A stretch of 64,000 nt of DNA from Parvicella sp964387945 (GCA_964387945.1 CAYLYX010000002.1:1-64000); one strand, 5' to 3'; shown: positions 43,937 to 54,282, counted from the first letter of the stretch. Translations and numbers: made by a program. Notes: generated from the sequence alone by a model not told the origin.

Positions 43937-44665
43937 TCACCAAATAAAATAGTAACTCAAGTCTGGATTTCCCCAATTACTTCGGCTCATTGCCAATTCA
44001 AGTTCTTCCCTAGTTTTTTCCATGGTCTGAACCTTCTTAGAGCGCTTGTAATCAAACTCCGATGCTTTTGGTTGATAGAATTTTACTTCTTGAGCAAAAT
44101 ATACTACTCCTCCATCTTCAGATGCCAAACCTAAGATCGCTCCTGGTAATCCGTAGAACCTCTCTGGTCCAATTGACGGTATAATCTCATCACAATACCA
44201 TGCATAAATTCGTAGGGAATCATTTACCTCCCAAAACGCTTTTCGGCACACGTAACCCGCGATGGTTCTTTTACTATCTGTTATTTTCCAGTTTCGCTGA
44301 GGCAGCGTATCTTCTACATGTACTTTATCTCCCCAAAGATCTCGAATGCTATAATAGGTTGGATCGTTAAAGTTTCGATACACCTCATGACGAGAAGTGC
44401 CCCACGACATGGGATCAGGAACTTCAGAAGGAACATTTTTCCATGCACTCAATGAGTCAGTAAAAGTAAGTTCAAACGTCTCAAGTTTTATCTTATCCTT
44501 TTCTTTGATCCATTGCTTTGCCTGATCTCCAAACCTCTTGTACAAGTTCGTTTTTCTTTGAAAGATTATTTTTCCTTCCCGATACTGCCCAAAGGACTCA
44601 ATTGTTCCAAGCCCTGCAATCAACAATACCAACAGCAGCTTAATCTTGAAGTAAGTCGTCCTCAT
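43937..44665 (-). CDS. GLPGLI family secreted protein
   Basis: 242 residues. The signal peptide ends IESFGQ near 27. The family signature is RFYGLPGAILGLASEDGG near 190-205, preceded by AGYVCRKAFWEV and AWYCDEIIPSIGPE, with two cysteines probably joined. GLPGLI proteins are Bacteroidota envelope proteins of unknown function, found next to TonB-receptor-like genes, which is also the case here: its start lies 26 bp inside the upstream gene. A periplasmic partner of that receptor is a reasonable inference. Confidence 0.92.
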   Translation of the reverse strand: MRTTYFKIKLLLVLLIAGLGTIESFGQYREGKIIFQRKTNLYKRFGDQAKQWIKEKDKIKLETFELTFTDSLSAWKNVPSEVPDPMSWGTSRHEVYRNFNDPTYYSIRDLWGDKVHVEDTLPQRNWKITDSKRTIAGYVCRKAFWEVNDSLRIYAWYCDEIIPSIGPERFYGLPGAILGLASEDGGVVYFAQEVKFYQPKASEFDYKRSKKVQTMEKTREELELAMSRSNWGNPDLSYYFIW

Positions 44666-47375
44666 TTTTCTGGCTTTTTAAAACGTTAAACTTATATACT
44701 GCTCTCAACAAGATGTATCTTCCAATAATGTTCGTCTTGCTATCCACAATCATATTATTAAAGATGCTTCTTCTGTTACTAATGTTTTGATTGAGTAGGT
44801 CTTTTGCTTCTATGGAAATGATCAAATTCTCTTTTGGCAAGAACATTTTGCTAATGGAAGCGTTCCAAAGGGTGTAATTAAGATCAAACCCATCTGCTCG
44901 TTGCGTATTAAGAATGTATCGAACATCAGATGCGATTTCCATCTTTCCTCGCAGCTTCCACGTAAACCCTCCCTTATAGGTTTGAGTAGAATAATTCTGG
45001 TAGGTATCAGACAGCGCTGCTTTAGCGTAATTCAGTCCCAATTCGGTTCCAGCAAAAATCTCCAGAGAGTCGGTGATAAAACGCAATCCGAAATTGGCAT
45101 AAACCGAGTTGTTCTCATTGGTCGTTTCCTCAAAGTTAATCTCCGAAACACTTACCGTTCGAATAAAGTTGACATTTGGGTCAAACTTGAATAGCTGCTT
45201 AAAGAAAGGAAAAGAACCTCCCGCATAAACCGAAGCGCTTTCTCCTCCAGAAACGTTTACCGTTTGATTAATCGCTCGACCAAAATTATCAAAATACAAG
45301 GCATTCGACAGCGGGTTTTTGAACCATGTATAATTGGCTCCTATATATCGATGAGACCCAGAAGTCGCTTTGTAGGTGAAGTAATTCACATTTGCTTGGT
45401 TCGACACTTCGCTAATCAGGTTAATATTACCTAACTTAATGTTGTTGATATTTCTGTTGTTTGGAAGCGGCTGTAATTGGCCAATCGTAGGGTTCCTTAC
45501 ACTTGAAACAAACTTAAATGAAAGCTGTTTTGCCTGCGAAAACTTGATGCGCCATTTGAAGTACGGGAGCACATTTCCAAGTGTTTTTCTAAGACTGGAA
45601 TCCGAGAAATTATCCGTGCTATTGATGTCCGTATGATTGTAATACGCTCCTCCAATGATCTGGTGAATTTTATGTCCAAAAATTAACCTTCCTCCTGCTT
45701 TTTGGTTGGATGTTACGTTATCAAAATCACTTGTGTAGGTCTCGTTGAGTAAGTTGTATCCTTCTCCATTGTTGTCAAATGCATACTTCTTGTTATAACC
45801 TTTAGCGTATTGGTAAGTATAAGAAACCTCCACCTTAAGCTTTTCGTGCAGTGGTTCTGTATAGCTTATTTCCCCAAAATGCTGCGTGAAAGAAGATTTT
45901 CCGTTTTTTGTTTGATCCGTTGATGAGTAAAGCGTACTGTCCAACACATTTAGGTCTGTATTAATTAAGAAGTCTTTGCTCCGATTCGTTTGGCTTTTTA
46001 CCTGATAAGTCGCCTCTAGTTTTCGATGCTTCTTTTTGAAGTCTTTATCCAGATTTAAGAGCACCGATCCTTCCTGAAAAATTACATCCTCCTCGTAACT
46101 ATTCTCAGTTGTACGGTTATTGGTGTTCTCTTCTGAAAAAAAGTTGCTTTCAGAATATTCTTCGGTCACATTTTCAATTTGCTTGACTCTAGGCACAATG
46201 TCTAGCTTAGTCAACGAGTCAATCTTCCACTCCAATTTGACATTAAACGCATAAGCATTTTGTTCCTGAACACTACTATCCACCTGACTATTGTAATAAG
46301 TGGTATCCGTTAAGTTAAACTGCGTGTACGATTCTTCTTTGGCAAGAACATATTGGTTGTCATACGTAAAATTAGTTCCCACTTCGAGGTTTTTTCCCCA
46401 TTTATCAGTATAATAAAATCCTGCTTTTGCCTTTCGAGGCAATCCTTCGCCTAAGTTCCCAATCTGTGGTTCGTAAACGTAATTCCAATCCTCATCTCTT
46501 AACCCATATTCTTCGGTAAGTCCATACTGAAACCGATCTCTCATGTTAAACTCACTTCTGGGCGTGTTCGTAAAAAGTCCGAATACGGATATTTTTTGGC
46601 TTCCGTTAAACTTATTGGCTAAAACTTCACCTTCATAAAACTGATTAAAATCTGAGGCACCATTTACTTTTCCGAAATAACCTTTTTTAGCGTCTTCTTT
46701 CAGTGTCAGGTTAATCACTTTTTCAGTTTCTTCAGTATTATCTCCTTCTACTTTTTCTTCATACACCTGCACATTCTCAATGGCATTGGCTGGTAAGTTT
46801 TTCGTTGCAACCGTTGGGTCAGTTCCAAAAAATTCATCGCCATCCACGTAAACTTTATTCACTTCTTCTCCGTGAACCATGATCTTTCCGGAATTGTCCA
46901 CATCAAAACCAGGAAGCTTTTTAAACAAGTCCTCCACATTCGCATTGGCAGCGGTTTTGAATGAATCGGCAACCATTACCAATGTATCTCCTTTAAAATA
47001 AATCGGTTCATTGTTTGAAAAAACAACTAACTCTCGCAACTCTTCACCTTTAGAGGGCAAAATGATTTGTCCGAAATCTAAATCTTTTGTTTGTGCGTTA
47101 CCAAAAATAAAGAACTCCCTCTCTTCAAAGTCAGGATGTGTGATATACACTTGAAACGTATCTCTTTCTAAAGACAATTCCCACTCTCCTTTCCAATTGG
47201 TACGTGTAAAATTGGTCAGCACAGAATCCTTCACTCTTACTGCCATGACTACTGCGTTTTCCAATCCCCTATCGTTCAGCGTGTCCCGAACCTGTCCTGA
47301 TAAATTGATCTCTTGCGCTGATAGGCTCAAGCAAGATGTTATCAAAAAAAATATAACTAATAGCTTTCTCATCAT
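44640..47375 (-). CDS. TonB-receptor-like outer-membrane protein (CarboxypepD_reg + OMP_b-brl_3)
   Basis: The ATG at 47375 (911 residues) gives a good signal peptide (MMRKLLVIFFLITSC, then LSAQ). A second ATG follows directly. Residues of about 25-105 are a CarboxypepD_reg-like domain (LSGQVRDTLNDRGLENAVVMA). Residues of about 125-240 form a plug-like domain with KVYVDGDEFFGTDP and ENVQVYEEKVEG. A barrel of about 650 residues follows, of the OMP_b-brl_3 type. The C-terminus (QKNEDDLLQD) extends past the last strand. It may import or export a substrate, but no TonB box is recognisable. The GLPGLI gene overlaps it downstream. Its -7 element is directly upstream. Confidence 0.9.
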   Translation of the reverse strand: MMRKLLVIFFLITSCLSLSAQEINLSGQVRDTLNDRGLENAVVMAVRVKDSVLTNFTRTNWKGEWELSLERDTFQVYITHPDFEEREFFIFGNAQTKDLDFGQIILPSKGEELRELVVFSNNEPIYFKGDTLVMVADSFKTAANANVEDLFKKLPGFDVDNSGKIMVHGEEVNKVYVDGDEFFGTDPTVATKNLPANAIENVQVYEEKVEGDNTEETEKVINLTLKEDAKKGYFGKVNGASDFNQFYEGEVLANKFNGSQKISVFGLFTNTPRSEFNMRDRFQYGLTEEYGLRDEDWNYVYEPQIGNLGEGLPRKAKAGFYYTDKWGKNLEVGTNFTYDNQYVLAKEESYTQFNLTDTTYYNSQVDSSVQEQNAYAFNVKLEWKIDSLTKLDIVPRVKQIENVTEEYSESNFFSEENTNNRTTENSYEEDVIFQEGSVLLNLDKDFKKKHRKLEATYQVKSQTNRSKDFLINTDLNVLDSTLYSSTDQTKNGKSSFTQHFGEISYTEPLHEKLKVEVSYTYQYAKGYNKKYAFDNNGEGYNLLNETYTSDFDNVTSNQKAGGRLIFGHKIHQIIGGAYYNHTDINSTDNFSDSSLRKTLGNVLPYFKWRIKFSQAKQLSFKFVSSVRNPTIGQLQPLPNNRNINNIKLGNINLISEVSNQANVNYFTYKATSGSHRYIGANYTWFKNPLSNALYFDNFGRAINQTVNVSGGESASVYAGGSFPFFKQLFKFDPNVNFIRTVSVSEINFEETTNENNSVYANFGLRFITDSLEIFAGTELGLNYAKAALSDTYQNYSTQTYKGGFTWKLRGKMEIASDVRYILNTQRADGFDLNYTLWNASISKMFLPKENLIISIEAKDLLNQNISNRRSIFNNMIVDSKTNIIGRYILLRAVYKFNVLKSQKNEDDLLQD

Positions 47376-47387
47376 AATTCCCAAAGG

Positions 47388-47395
47388 CAAAAGTA
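47388..47395 (-). promoter_or_regulatory. -7 element of the TonB-receptor-like gene
   Basis: TACTTTTG on the minus strand, full match to TAnnTTTG, 12 bp before the ATG at 47375. No strong TTG at -33. Confidence 0.55.
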
Positions 47396-47589
47396 AGATA
47401 GTCTTGGAAAGGAAAATCATAAAAAATTATAAACGGATAGAAATCGATATAACCTGTAGTAGACGGTTACAAAACTTTGTGCTTCTCTAAATTTTTCGGC
47501 CAACACATCTGATTATCAAATTGGATTCCCAAAATCTCACGAAAATGTAATATTTCTCATTCAATGCAACCCTTCTCGATTGTGATCGT

Positions 47590-47597
47590 TACTCTTG
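47590..47597 (+). promoter_or_regulatory. -7 element of the large T9SS type B gene
   Basis: TACTCTTG, 7 of 8 matches to TAnnTTTG, 18 bp before the ATG at 47616. Confidence 0.4.
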
Positions 47598-47615
47598 CAC
47601 AAATCATACCTACGC

Positions 47616-50600
47616 ATGAAGTTTTTTATACTTATCATACTTGCTTTGTCCATTTTTTCGGGATTTTCGCAAACCTTCGTATCCATTTCGGATGGAAATG
47701 CATCTACCTGTAATGGAACACTTTTTGACACTGGAGGACAAGGAGGCACAGGTTATTCTAACAACGAAAGCTTCACGCTTACCATTTGTCCGGATAATGC
47801 GAACGACATCATCTCTCTTAGCTTCCTAAACTTCGCATTGAGCACCGTTAACACCGCTGCAGCTCCAAACAATAATGCCGACAATTTAACCATTTATGAT
47901 GGTGATAATACAGGAGCTACTTCCTTGGGCACCTATTCAGGAAATCAACTTCAAGGTCTAACGGTTACATGTACCTCTCTTAACACCACTGGATGTCTAA
48001 CCCTTGTTTGGGAATCTAATGATCAGGGTACAGGGGTTTTTGCTGCGAGTATATCTTGTACCACGCCTTGCGACCGTCCTACTGTAAGTATGGTCTCACC
48101 TACGGTGGCCCAGAACCCACAGCGCATCTGCATTGGTGATAATGTTTCTTTTGACGGAAGCGCATCTTTCGCAGCTACTGGGTTCAACATCGTTGACTAC
48201 ATTTGGGACTGGGGGGATGGAGAGGTCGACACAACAGCTGTTCCTACCGCCAACCATGACTTTAATGCTGGCGCTGGTGAGTATCCCGTGAACTTATACG
48301 TTGTTGATGATAACGGCTGCATTAATTCCAACCTGGAAACAATCAATGTTCAGGTGGGAACCGAGCCTGACCTGTCATTTATTTCTGGAGACACAAGCCT
48401 TTGCCTTGGGGAAAGTGCCTGTCTGGAAGCTTTTCCAGAACTCATGCCAACAACCTGGACAGAATTGCCATCCAGTAACCTAGGAGGAGCAACCTATTTG
48501 CCAGATGATGTGGGAAGTTGTTTTGAGTCCACGCTCGATTTTAACCTGTTTACTCCAGGTCAAACTTTAAACAATGTAAACAATCTACTGGACATTTGTG
48601 TAAGCATGGAACACTCGTTTATGGGAGATTTAGTAGCTACTATTATTTGTCCAAACGGTCAGAGTGTCATTCTTCACCAACAAGGAGGTGGCGGAACTTT
48701 TTTAGGAGACCCAGTAGACGTTGATGACTCCCTCCAGCCAGGGAATTGTTGGCAGTATTGTTGGAGTCCTACCGCAACTAATGGAACATGGGTTGACAAC
48801 GCGGACTTCGGACCTACGCCAAACGTTGTAGTAGCACCCATTGAAGGACAAAACTCTCTAGCTCCAGGTACTTATGAGAGCTTAAATCCTCTCAACGGAC
48901 TTGTAGGCTGCCCCTTAAACGGTACGTGGACATTAGAATTCTGTGACCTTTGGGGAAGTGATGATGGGTTTATCTGTGATTGGTCTTTGAGTTTTGACCC
49001 ATCCATTTATCCTCCGCTTACTACTTTTACGCCAATCATTGGCACCAATGCTGACTCTTCGGCATGGTCAGCCAACGGGCCGGCAAACACCTTTATTACC
49101 TCTTCTACCGCTGATTTAAATGAGATTTGCGTTACACCTACCCAAGTGGGCACCTTTGGTTACGACTATACCGTCACAGATAACCACGGCTGCACCTATG
49201 ATACCACGATATTTGTTTCGGTAGATAATGGCCCTTCAATTTTTGCTGGAAACGATACCACAGTTTGCCCTGGCCAAGTGCAACTTAACGCTACTCCATC
49301 TGGTGGTATTGGTGGTCCAAATACATGCGAATACACGATAGTAATGCTTGACGATTTCGGAGATGGCTGGAATGGCTTCTCAATTGACGTACTCATCAAT
49401 GGACAGCTCCAGGGAAATCATACATTGACAACAGGATCGAATGGTTCCTCAACTTTTAGTGTTGCGCAAGGAGACCAAATTACTTTTAATACCAATACGG
49501 GCTCTTTCTTGTATGAAATCTCCTATGAGGTGCTGGATTGTGATGGTAATTCTGTATTTCAAGACGGAACAAACTATACAGGAGTTGATCCTATCGTTGG
49601 TAATAATGTCTGGACCTCATCGGCAAACTCCAACGCTCCTTCACAATATACCTTTTCATGGACTCCGACTGCTGGGGTAACTCTTCCAAATCAGGAGGAT
49701 CCTACAATTAGCGTTTCCACGACACAAACCTATACTGTTGAAGTGTGGGAAACTGCTCACCCAGACTGTATCAGTTCTGACGATATTACTGTAACCATTA
49801 CGACTGCAGGATTTGCTGGAGACGACACAACTCTTTACTATTGTGTAGTAAATCCCGTTGTAGATTTATTTACGTTGATCCCAAACAACCCAGACACTGG
49901 AGGAACCTGGTATGAATCAGGTAATTCTACACCCACTTCATCTATGTTTGATCCCTCTTCGAGTAGTAGCACCGATTTCATTTATGTGGTAGGAGCAAGT
50001 GGCTGCTCAGACACGGCCTTCGTCAATGTAATTGTTGAAGAGCCTTTTGTTTTAAACCTAACATCAGATACCATTATTTGTGAAAACGGATCGTCCACTT
50101 TGTCGCTGAACCCTAGTGGGGGTATTTCAGGACCGTATACGGAAACATGGACCAACGGACTTATGGGTAGTGCTCCTCATGTAGTGCAGCCCGGTGTATC
50201 AACTTGCTATGATGTTTTTGTAACGGATAGTTATGGCTGCGTTTCTCAAACAGAATCTGTTTGTGTGAACTATCAACCTCCTATTCTCTTGAACGTAACC
50301 GCAACAGATTCCATTTGCCCGGGAGCTTCTGCAATGCTAGAAGTTCTAGCGGCAGGCGGCAATGGAAACTATAGCTACGAATGGGCAGCTAACGGGACAA
50401 TCGTAAGTACAAATGCACAAACAATTGTTTCTCCCAATGTTTCTACCGAATATTGTATTACTGTTGCAGATGGATGCGAAACAACCCCAGTAACAGTATG
50501 TCAGGATGTTGTTCTTTTTGAGTTACCCATATTGAGTATAGCGAGCAGTGATACGGTTGGTTGTTATCCTCTTGATGTGACATTAAGCAATACGAGCTCA

Positions 50601-51326
50601 CCCAGCAACCTTATTCAGAACATTGATTGGGACTTGGGTGATGGCACCACAACATCGGGATTAGGGCCCATACAACATACCTTTCCAGACCCTGTTTGTT
50701 ATGATATTGCTATTACGGCCACAACAATCAACGGATGTGTGCTCTCTCTTCAAGAGCCAAGTATGATTTGTCCAGATGATTATCCAATGGCCGACTTTAC
50801 CTTTGACCCAAACCCAACTAACCTTAATCAAACAACCATTTCTTTTGACGAAATGGCTAGTAATGATGCAGTTTCATTTTATTGGGAGTTTGGAGATAGT
50901 AGCACCCTTGATCCCTCAACAGAAATGAACCCTGTTGTAACTTACCCTTCTATCAACCCAGGAAATTATGACATTACATTAACCGTTGAAAATTCAGCAG
51001 GATGTGCTCACGACACCACTTACACGCTTATTATCAATGGTGTTTTTAACTTTTACGTACCCAATACCTTCACTCCAAATGGAGATGGTATAAACGATTT
51101 GTTTTATCCCACAGGAGAAGCTATTGACACTGAAGATTTCGAAATGTTGATTTTTGATCGGAACGGGCATATCCTTTTTGAAACTACTGATACCAATAGT
51201 GGCTGGGATGGAACTAAGTCTGGAGCGGTAATTCCTCAGGGGGTTTATGTCTGGAAGATTTCTGTAAAAGACTATTACACGGGAGACCGACATGTTTTCC
51301 GAGGCCATATCAACCTGATTAGATAG
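47616..51326 (+). CDS. Large secreted adhesin-like protein: CUB-like, PKD, P domain, Ig/PKD repeats, T9SS type B C-terminus
   Basis: The ATG at 47616 (1236 residues) precedes a signal peptide (MKFFILIILALSIFSGFSQ). Domains in order: CUB-like (about 25-140, LTICPDNANDIISLSF), PKD (about 150-250, IWDWGDGEVDTT), proprotein-convertase P domain (about 300-470, NGTWTLEFCDLWGSDDG), further Ig-like and PKD segments (IDWDLGDGTT, FYWEFGDSST), and a gliding-associated CHU_C type B sorting domain (PNTFTPNGDGINDLF, FDRNGHILFE, GVYVWKI). This is a surface-exposed or secreted T9SS substrate, probably an adhesin (inference). It is monocistronic. Confidence 0.9.
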   Translation: MKFFILIILALSIFSGFSQTFVSISDGNASTCNGTLFDTGGQGGTGYSNNESFTLTICPDNANDIISLSFLNFALSTVNTAAAPNNNADNLTIYDGDNTGATSLGTYSGNQLQGLTVTCTSLNTTGCLTLVWESNDQGTGVFAASISCTTPCDRPTVSMVSPTVAQNPQRICIGDNVSFDGSASFAATGFNIVDYIWDWGDGEVDTTAVPTANHDFNAGAGEYPVNLYVVDDNGCINSNLETINVQVGTEPDLSFISGDTSLCLGESACLEAFPELMPTTWTELPSSNLGGATYLPDDVGSCFESTLDFNLFTPGQTLNNVNNLLDICVSMEHSFMGDLVATIICPNGQSVILHQQGGGGTFLGDPVDVDDSLQPGNCWQYCWSPTATNGTWVDNADFGPTPNVVVAPIEGQNSLAPGTYESLNPLNGLVGCPLNGTWTLEFCDLWGSDDGFICDWSLSFDPSIYPPLTTFTPIIGTNADSSAWSANGPANTFITSSTADLNEICVTPTQVGTFGYDYTVTDNHGCTYDTTIFVSVDNGPSIFAGNDTTVCPGQVQLNATPSGGIGGPNTCEYTIVMLDDFGDGWNGFSIDVLINGQLQGNHTLTTGSNGSSTFSVAQGDQITFNTNTGSFLYEISYEVLDCDGNSVFQDGTNYTGVDPIVGNNVWTSSANSNAPSQYTFSWTPTAGVTLPNQEDPTISVSTTQTYTVEVWETAHPDCISSDDITVTITTAGFAGDDTTLYYCVVNPVVDLFTLIPNNPDTGGTWYESGNSTPTSSMFDPSSSSSTDFIYVVGASGCSDTAFVNVIVEEPFVLNLTSDTIICENGSSTLSLNPSGGISGPYTETWTNGLMGSAPHVVQPGVSTCYDVFVTDSYGCVSQTESVCVNYQPPILLNVTATDSICPGASAMLEVLAAGGNGNYSYEWAANGTIVSTNAQTIVSPNVSTEYCITVADGCETTPVTVCQDVVLFELPILSIASSDTVGCYPLDVTLSNTSSPSNLIQNIDWDLGDGTTTSGLGPIQHTFPDPVCYDIAITATTINGCVLSLQEPSMICPDDYPMADFTFDPNPTNLNQTTISFDEMASNDAVSFYWEFGDSSTLDPSTEMNPVVTYPSINPGNYDITLTVENSAGCAHDTTYTLIINGVFNFYVPNTFTPNGDGINDLFYPTGEAIDTEDFEMLIFDRNGHILFETTDTNSGWDGTKSGAVIPQGVYVWKISVKDYYTGDRHVFRGHINLIR

Positions 51327-51328
51327 TA

Positions 51329-53314
51329 TTACGAAACTTCAACTCCTACCACGAGGACATCGTCAAACTGCTCGTGTTTGCCTCTCCATTCTTCGTACAC
51401 CTTGTTGAGTTCCGTCTCGGCTCCAGCAATGGAACTACTGCTAATCGATACCAATAGTTCTTTAAACGGTTGGTAGTAGAACTTCTTACCTTTTGGGCCT
51501 CCTTTTTGGTCAGGGAAACCATCTGAGAAAAGAAAGATTTTATCTGTTGGGTTTAGCTGTAGTTTGTGTTTCTCAAATTGGGTTTCAAACCTTTCATCCT
51601 TCATTCCTACCGACCTTTTGGTGCCTTTTAATTCCTTCAAGTTACCATCTTGAACGATATAGATAGGGTTTCGAGCACCTGAAAAAGTAAGTTCGTTATA
51701 CCTGTTTACGTGAACCACCGAGACATCCATGCCGTCCTTAAACTCTTTTTCAGAAATCTTACGCTCCTTCATTTTAGCCGTTAAACGCGCTGAAATACTT
51801 TCCAAAATCTCTGCTGGATCTCTAACTCCTTCATCAACCACTACTTTGTCTAGAAAATTGCTAAAGATAATCGACATAAAAGCTCCGGGAACACCATGCC
51901 CAGTGCAGTCTGCTGCTGCTGCGATGTATCCATTTTCCACCTCGTGGAACCAGAAGAAATCTCCACTTACGTTATCCTTTGGTTTGAGAAACACAAAAGA
52001 AGATGGAACCACTTCCTTAAATAAATTGGACGAAGGGAGCAACGCCTGTTGTATTTTGGTGGCATAGTCAATGCTCTGCTCAATGTTTCGAGTTTGCTTA
52101 AGGATTTCATCCCGCTGATTAGAGATCTCGTTGCTTTTAGAAACAATCTCTTTGTTCTTCGCCTGAAGTTTTTTGTTCGAATTGTTCTTTAGAATAAACC
52201 CTACCAAAATCAAAATGACAACTACTGCAAGACCTGCAATAATGATGTATAGGTTTTGCGATTTTGCAGCCTCTGCTTGTCTTTCTGCCTCCGCCTTTGC
52301 CTTATCGGCTTTAGCTTTACCCGTCTCTGCTTTTGCTAGACTCTCTGCAAGCAGGGCCTGTTGGTTCTCCCATTTGAGCTTTTGATTCTTTAAGAGCAGC
52401 AGGTTTGCTTCGTCTTGTTTCGCTTTTATCTTTAATTCGGCTAACTGAACTTCTTCGCTTAGGCTTTCGATTTCTGCCAACGTTTTAGCCTGTGTCAACT
52501 CCATCGATTCGATATAATTCTCAGCCTCTTTCTGTTGCTCTGCTTCAAATTGGGTCGTAGCTGCACCTTTCTCTTGATTGGAGGCTACAGTTGCTAGGTT
52601 TTGCTCAATTTGCTGAACCTGTTTAGAGAGCCCATGACTGTTTGCCGCTGCCAAAGCCTTTTCAAAAGCACTTTTGGCAGCTTTGTAATCCCCATAATTA
52701 GAATAAAGCGCTCCTATCGTAGAAAGGCACTGCACTTCATTCGCGCCATCGTTGGCTTTGCCAAAAAAGTCAGCTGCTTTTTGGTACCATTCTATAGCTT
52801 TCTTCTGATTTTTCTGTTTGCCATAGGCATCTGCCACTCCCACCGCACAAAACCCTGCGCTCTTGTCATTTCCTAGCTTCTGGTAAGTCTCACTACCCAA
52901 TTGATCGTAGGTAATGGCGTTGGTATAATCTCCCTTTGCCGCATAAGCATCTGCCGCAACGGATACAGCCACCGCATAATTCTTATCATCATTCCCTTTG
53001 TAGATTTTTGCAGCTTCTACAGCATAATCGACCGCATTGTCATAGTCCTTCAAGTACAAAGCCGTCTGACCTGCCAATGCATTTCCTGCTCCCTCAAGAC
53101 TACTATTTCCTCCCACTAAAGACAATCCTTCAACGGCATAATCAAACGCTTCTTGAGGAGCATCCTTTTTTAGATTATTAGACAATTGAATGAGATACTG
53201 TGACTTCTGCTGACCACTTGCCGACTCAATCAGTGATTTCAGCTCTTCAGTACTTTGTCCATAGACCAATTGAATTAGAAATACGGACATTAAAAGTAGA
53301 ACAACTCTTTGCAT
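51329..53314 (-). CDS. TPR-containing membrane SpoIIE/PP2C-type phosphatase
   Basis: 661 residues. Signal peptide to about 20 (VYGQ). TPR-like helices span about 25-245 in the periplasm. A coiled coil lies at 255-350 and a TM helix at 355-375 (LYIIIAGLAVVVILILVGFIL), followed by a short cytoplasmic coil. The SpoIIE domain is about 430-661, with metal-binding Asp at D452 (GDFFW) and D469 (ADCTGHGVPGAFMS). It dephosphorylates Ser/Thr, typically in partner-switching cascades. No anti-sigma or STAS partner gene is nearby. It starts 8 bp after the transglycosylase-like gene, so the two are co-transcribed. This makes a link between envelope sensing and the phosphatase plausible. Confidence 0.9.
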   Translation of the reverse strand: MQRVVLLLMSVFLIQLVYGQSTEELKSLIESASGQQKSQYLIQLSNNLKKDAPQEAFDYAVEGLSLVGGNSSLEGAGNALAGQTALYLKDYDNAVDYAVEAAKIYKGNDDKNYAVAVSVAADAYAAKGDYTNAITYDQLGSETYQKLGNDKSAGFCAVGVADAYGKQKNQKKAIEWYQKAADFFGKANDGANEVQCLSTIGALYSNYGDYKAAKSAFEKALAAANSHGLSKQVQQIEQNLATVASNQEKGAATTQFEAEQQKEAENYIESMELTQAKTLAEIESLSEEVQLAELKIKAKQDEANLLLLKNQKLKWENQQALLAESLAKAETGKAKADKAKAEAERQAEAAKSQNLYIIIAGLAVVVILILVGFILKNNSNKKLQAKNKEIVSKSNEISNQRDEILKQTRNIEQSIDYATKIQQALLPSSNLFKEVVPSSFVFLKPKDNVSGDFFWFHEVENGYIAAAADCTGHGVPGAFMSIIFSNFLDKVVVDEGVRDPAEILESISARLTAKMKERKISEKEFKDGMDVSVVHVNRYNELTFSGARNPIYIVQDGNLKELKGTKRSVGMKDERFETQFEKHKLQLNPTDKIFLFSDGFPDQKGGPKGKKFYYQPFKELLVSISSSSIAGAETELNKVYEEWRGKHEQFDDVLVVGVEVS

Positions 53315-53322
53315 ATTTTGGG

Positions 53323-54282
53323 CTAAGGTTGAGTATTCAATGTTTCTTCAAAAGTGCACTCAAATAGGGCATCACAATCAGCGTAAATCAACTCATGCAA
53401 ACGCAATAAGGAAGCCAGAGCCACTTGAGAATAGTTTTGAGAAGCGTTTTTAAACCCGCCCCATTCGTTTTGCCACATGGCCATGATCAACTCCTGCCCG
53501 CCACTTTTTGGGTCCATGCTCTTCATCAGTCCAGAAACATTTCCTGCCCCAGCGTGATAGATGTGCAAAACAAACAACCTGAACCAAGTGTCCGTTTCAT
53601 TAAAGACAATGTTGTGACTATTCAAAATCCTCTTGGCTTCAGGGATACACGTTTCCCGAAGAAGGCTTGATGCTCCCATGGCTGATTTATCGAAGTCCTT
53701 TCGTTCGTCTACTTTACTGTTTACCGTCAAACCGTGACTACGTGCCACCGATTTCATCAACTGAAACGGGCCATAAGCACCTACACTACTGTATTCAATT
53801 TTTCCAGGGCTTTCGATGAGCAAGATCGCCTGAGCATACCAAGGGTCTGTATTGTATTGCTGAAAAATCTCGATCGCTCTAGAAATGCTCGGCACAACTT
53901 TTTCTACTAAATAAAAGTGGTTCTTCCCAGAGGTCACATAAATCATAACGGAATCTGCTAGGTTGAATTCCTTTCTAACGCTATCCTTGTAAGCCGATTT
54001 TTCCTCCTCAGTTTGCTTCTTCCATTCAACAAAAGAATCTTTACCCAAAATTTCTCGTGTAGCCGCAATGTTGATGATGCACGAATCAGGAGGTAACGAC
54101 ATCACCTCTCGCCAAAAATTAGGCTGAGCCAACAAATCCCAACGCTCTTCTACTAATTCATCTGTGCTCACAAACAACCGGTGAGAAGTGTCTTCCAGAT
54201 GAAATGTTTCGATGACGCGATAATCCTGCGACCAACAAATTGTACTCAAAAAAAGTACTGCTATGACTATAAAAAACTTCAC
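53323..54282 (-). CDS. Lytic-transglycosylase-like (SLT) secreted protein, GTG start
   Basis: 319 residues. The start is a GTG at 54282, chosen because it precedes a good signal peptide (KFFIVIAVLFLSTICWSQ) and there is no upstream ATG in frame. The SLT core is about 148-290: LLIES with the catalytic Glu at E157, SSVGAYGPFQLMKSVA, and HIYHAGAGNVSGLM as the late AYNAG-like block. Residues 20-140 form a separate domain. It should cut peptidoglycan in the periplasm, and MltE/Slt35-like enzymes are the closest comparison. It precedes the SpoIIE-type phosphatase gene by 8 bp. Confidence 0.85.
   Translation of the reverse strand: MKFFIVIAVLFLSTICWSQDYRVIETFHLEDTSHRLFVSTDELVEERWDLLAQPNFWREVMSLPPDSCIINIAATREILGKDSFVEWKKQTEEEKSAYKDSVRKEFNLADSVMIYVTSGKNHFYLVEKVVPSISRAIEIFQQYNTDPWYAQAILLIESPGKIEYSSVGAYGPFQLMKSVARSHGLTVNSKVDERKDFDKSAMGASSLLRETCIPEAKRILNSHNIVFNETDTWFRLFVLHIYHAGAGNVSGLMKSMDPKSGGQELIMAMWQNEWGGFKNASQNYSQVALASLLRLHELIYADCDALFECTFEETLNTQP

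Noticed and set aside
51729..52067. 112-codon plus-strand frame inside the SpoIIE phosphatase gene
   Set aside because: Shadow frame opposite the SpoIIE domain, without promoter or domain.
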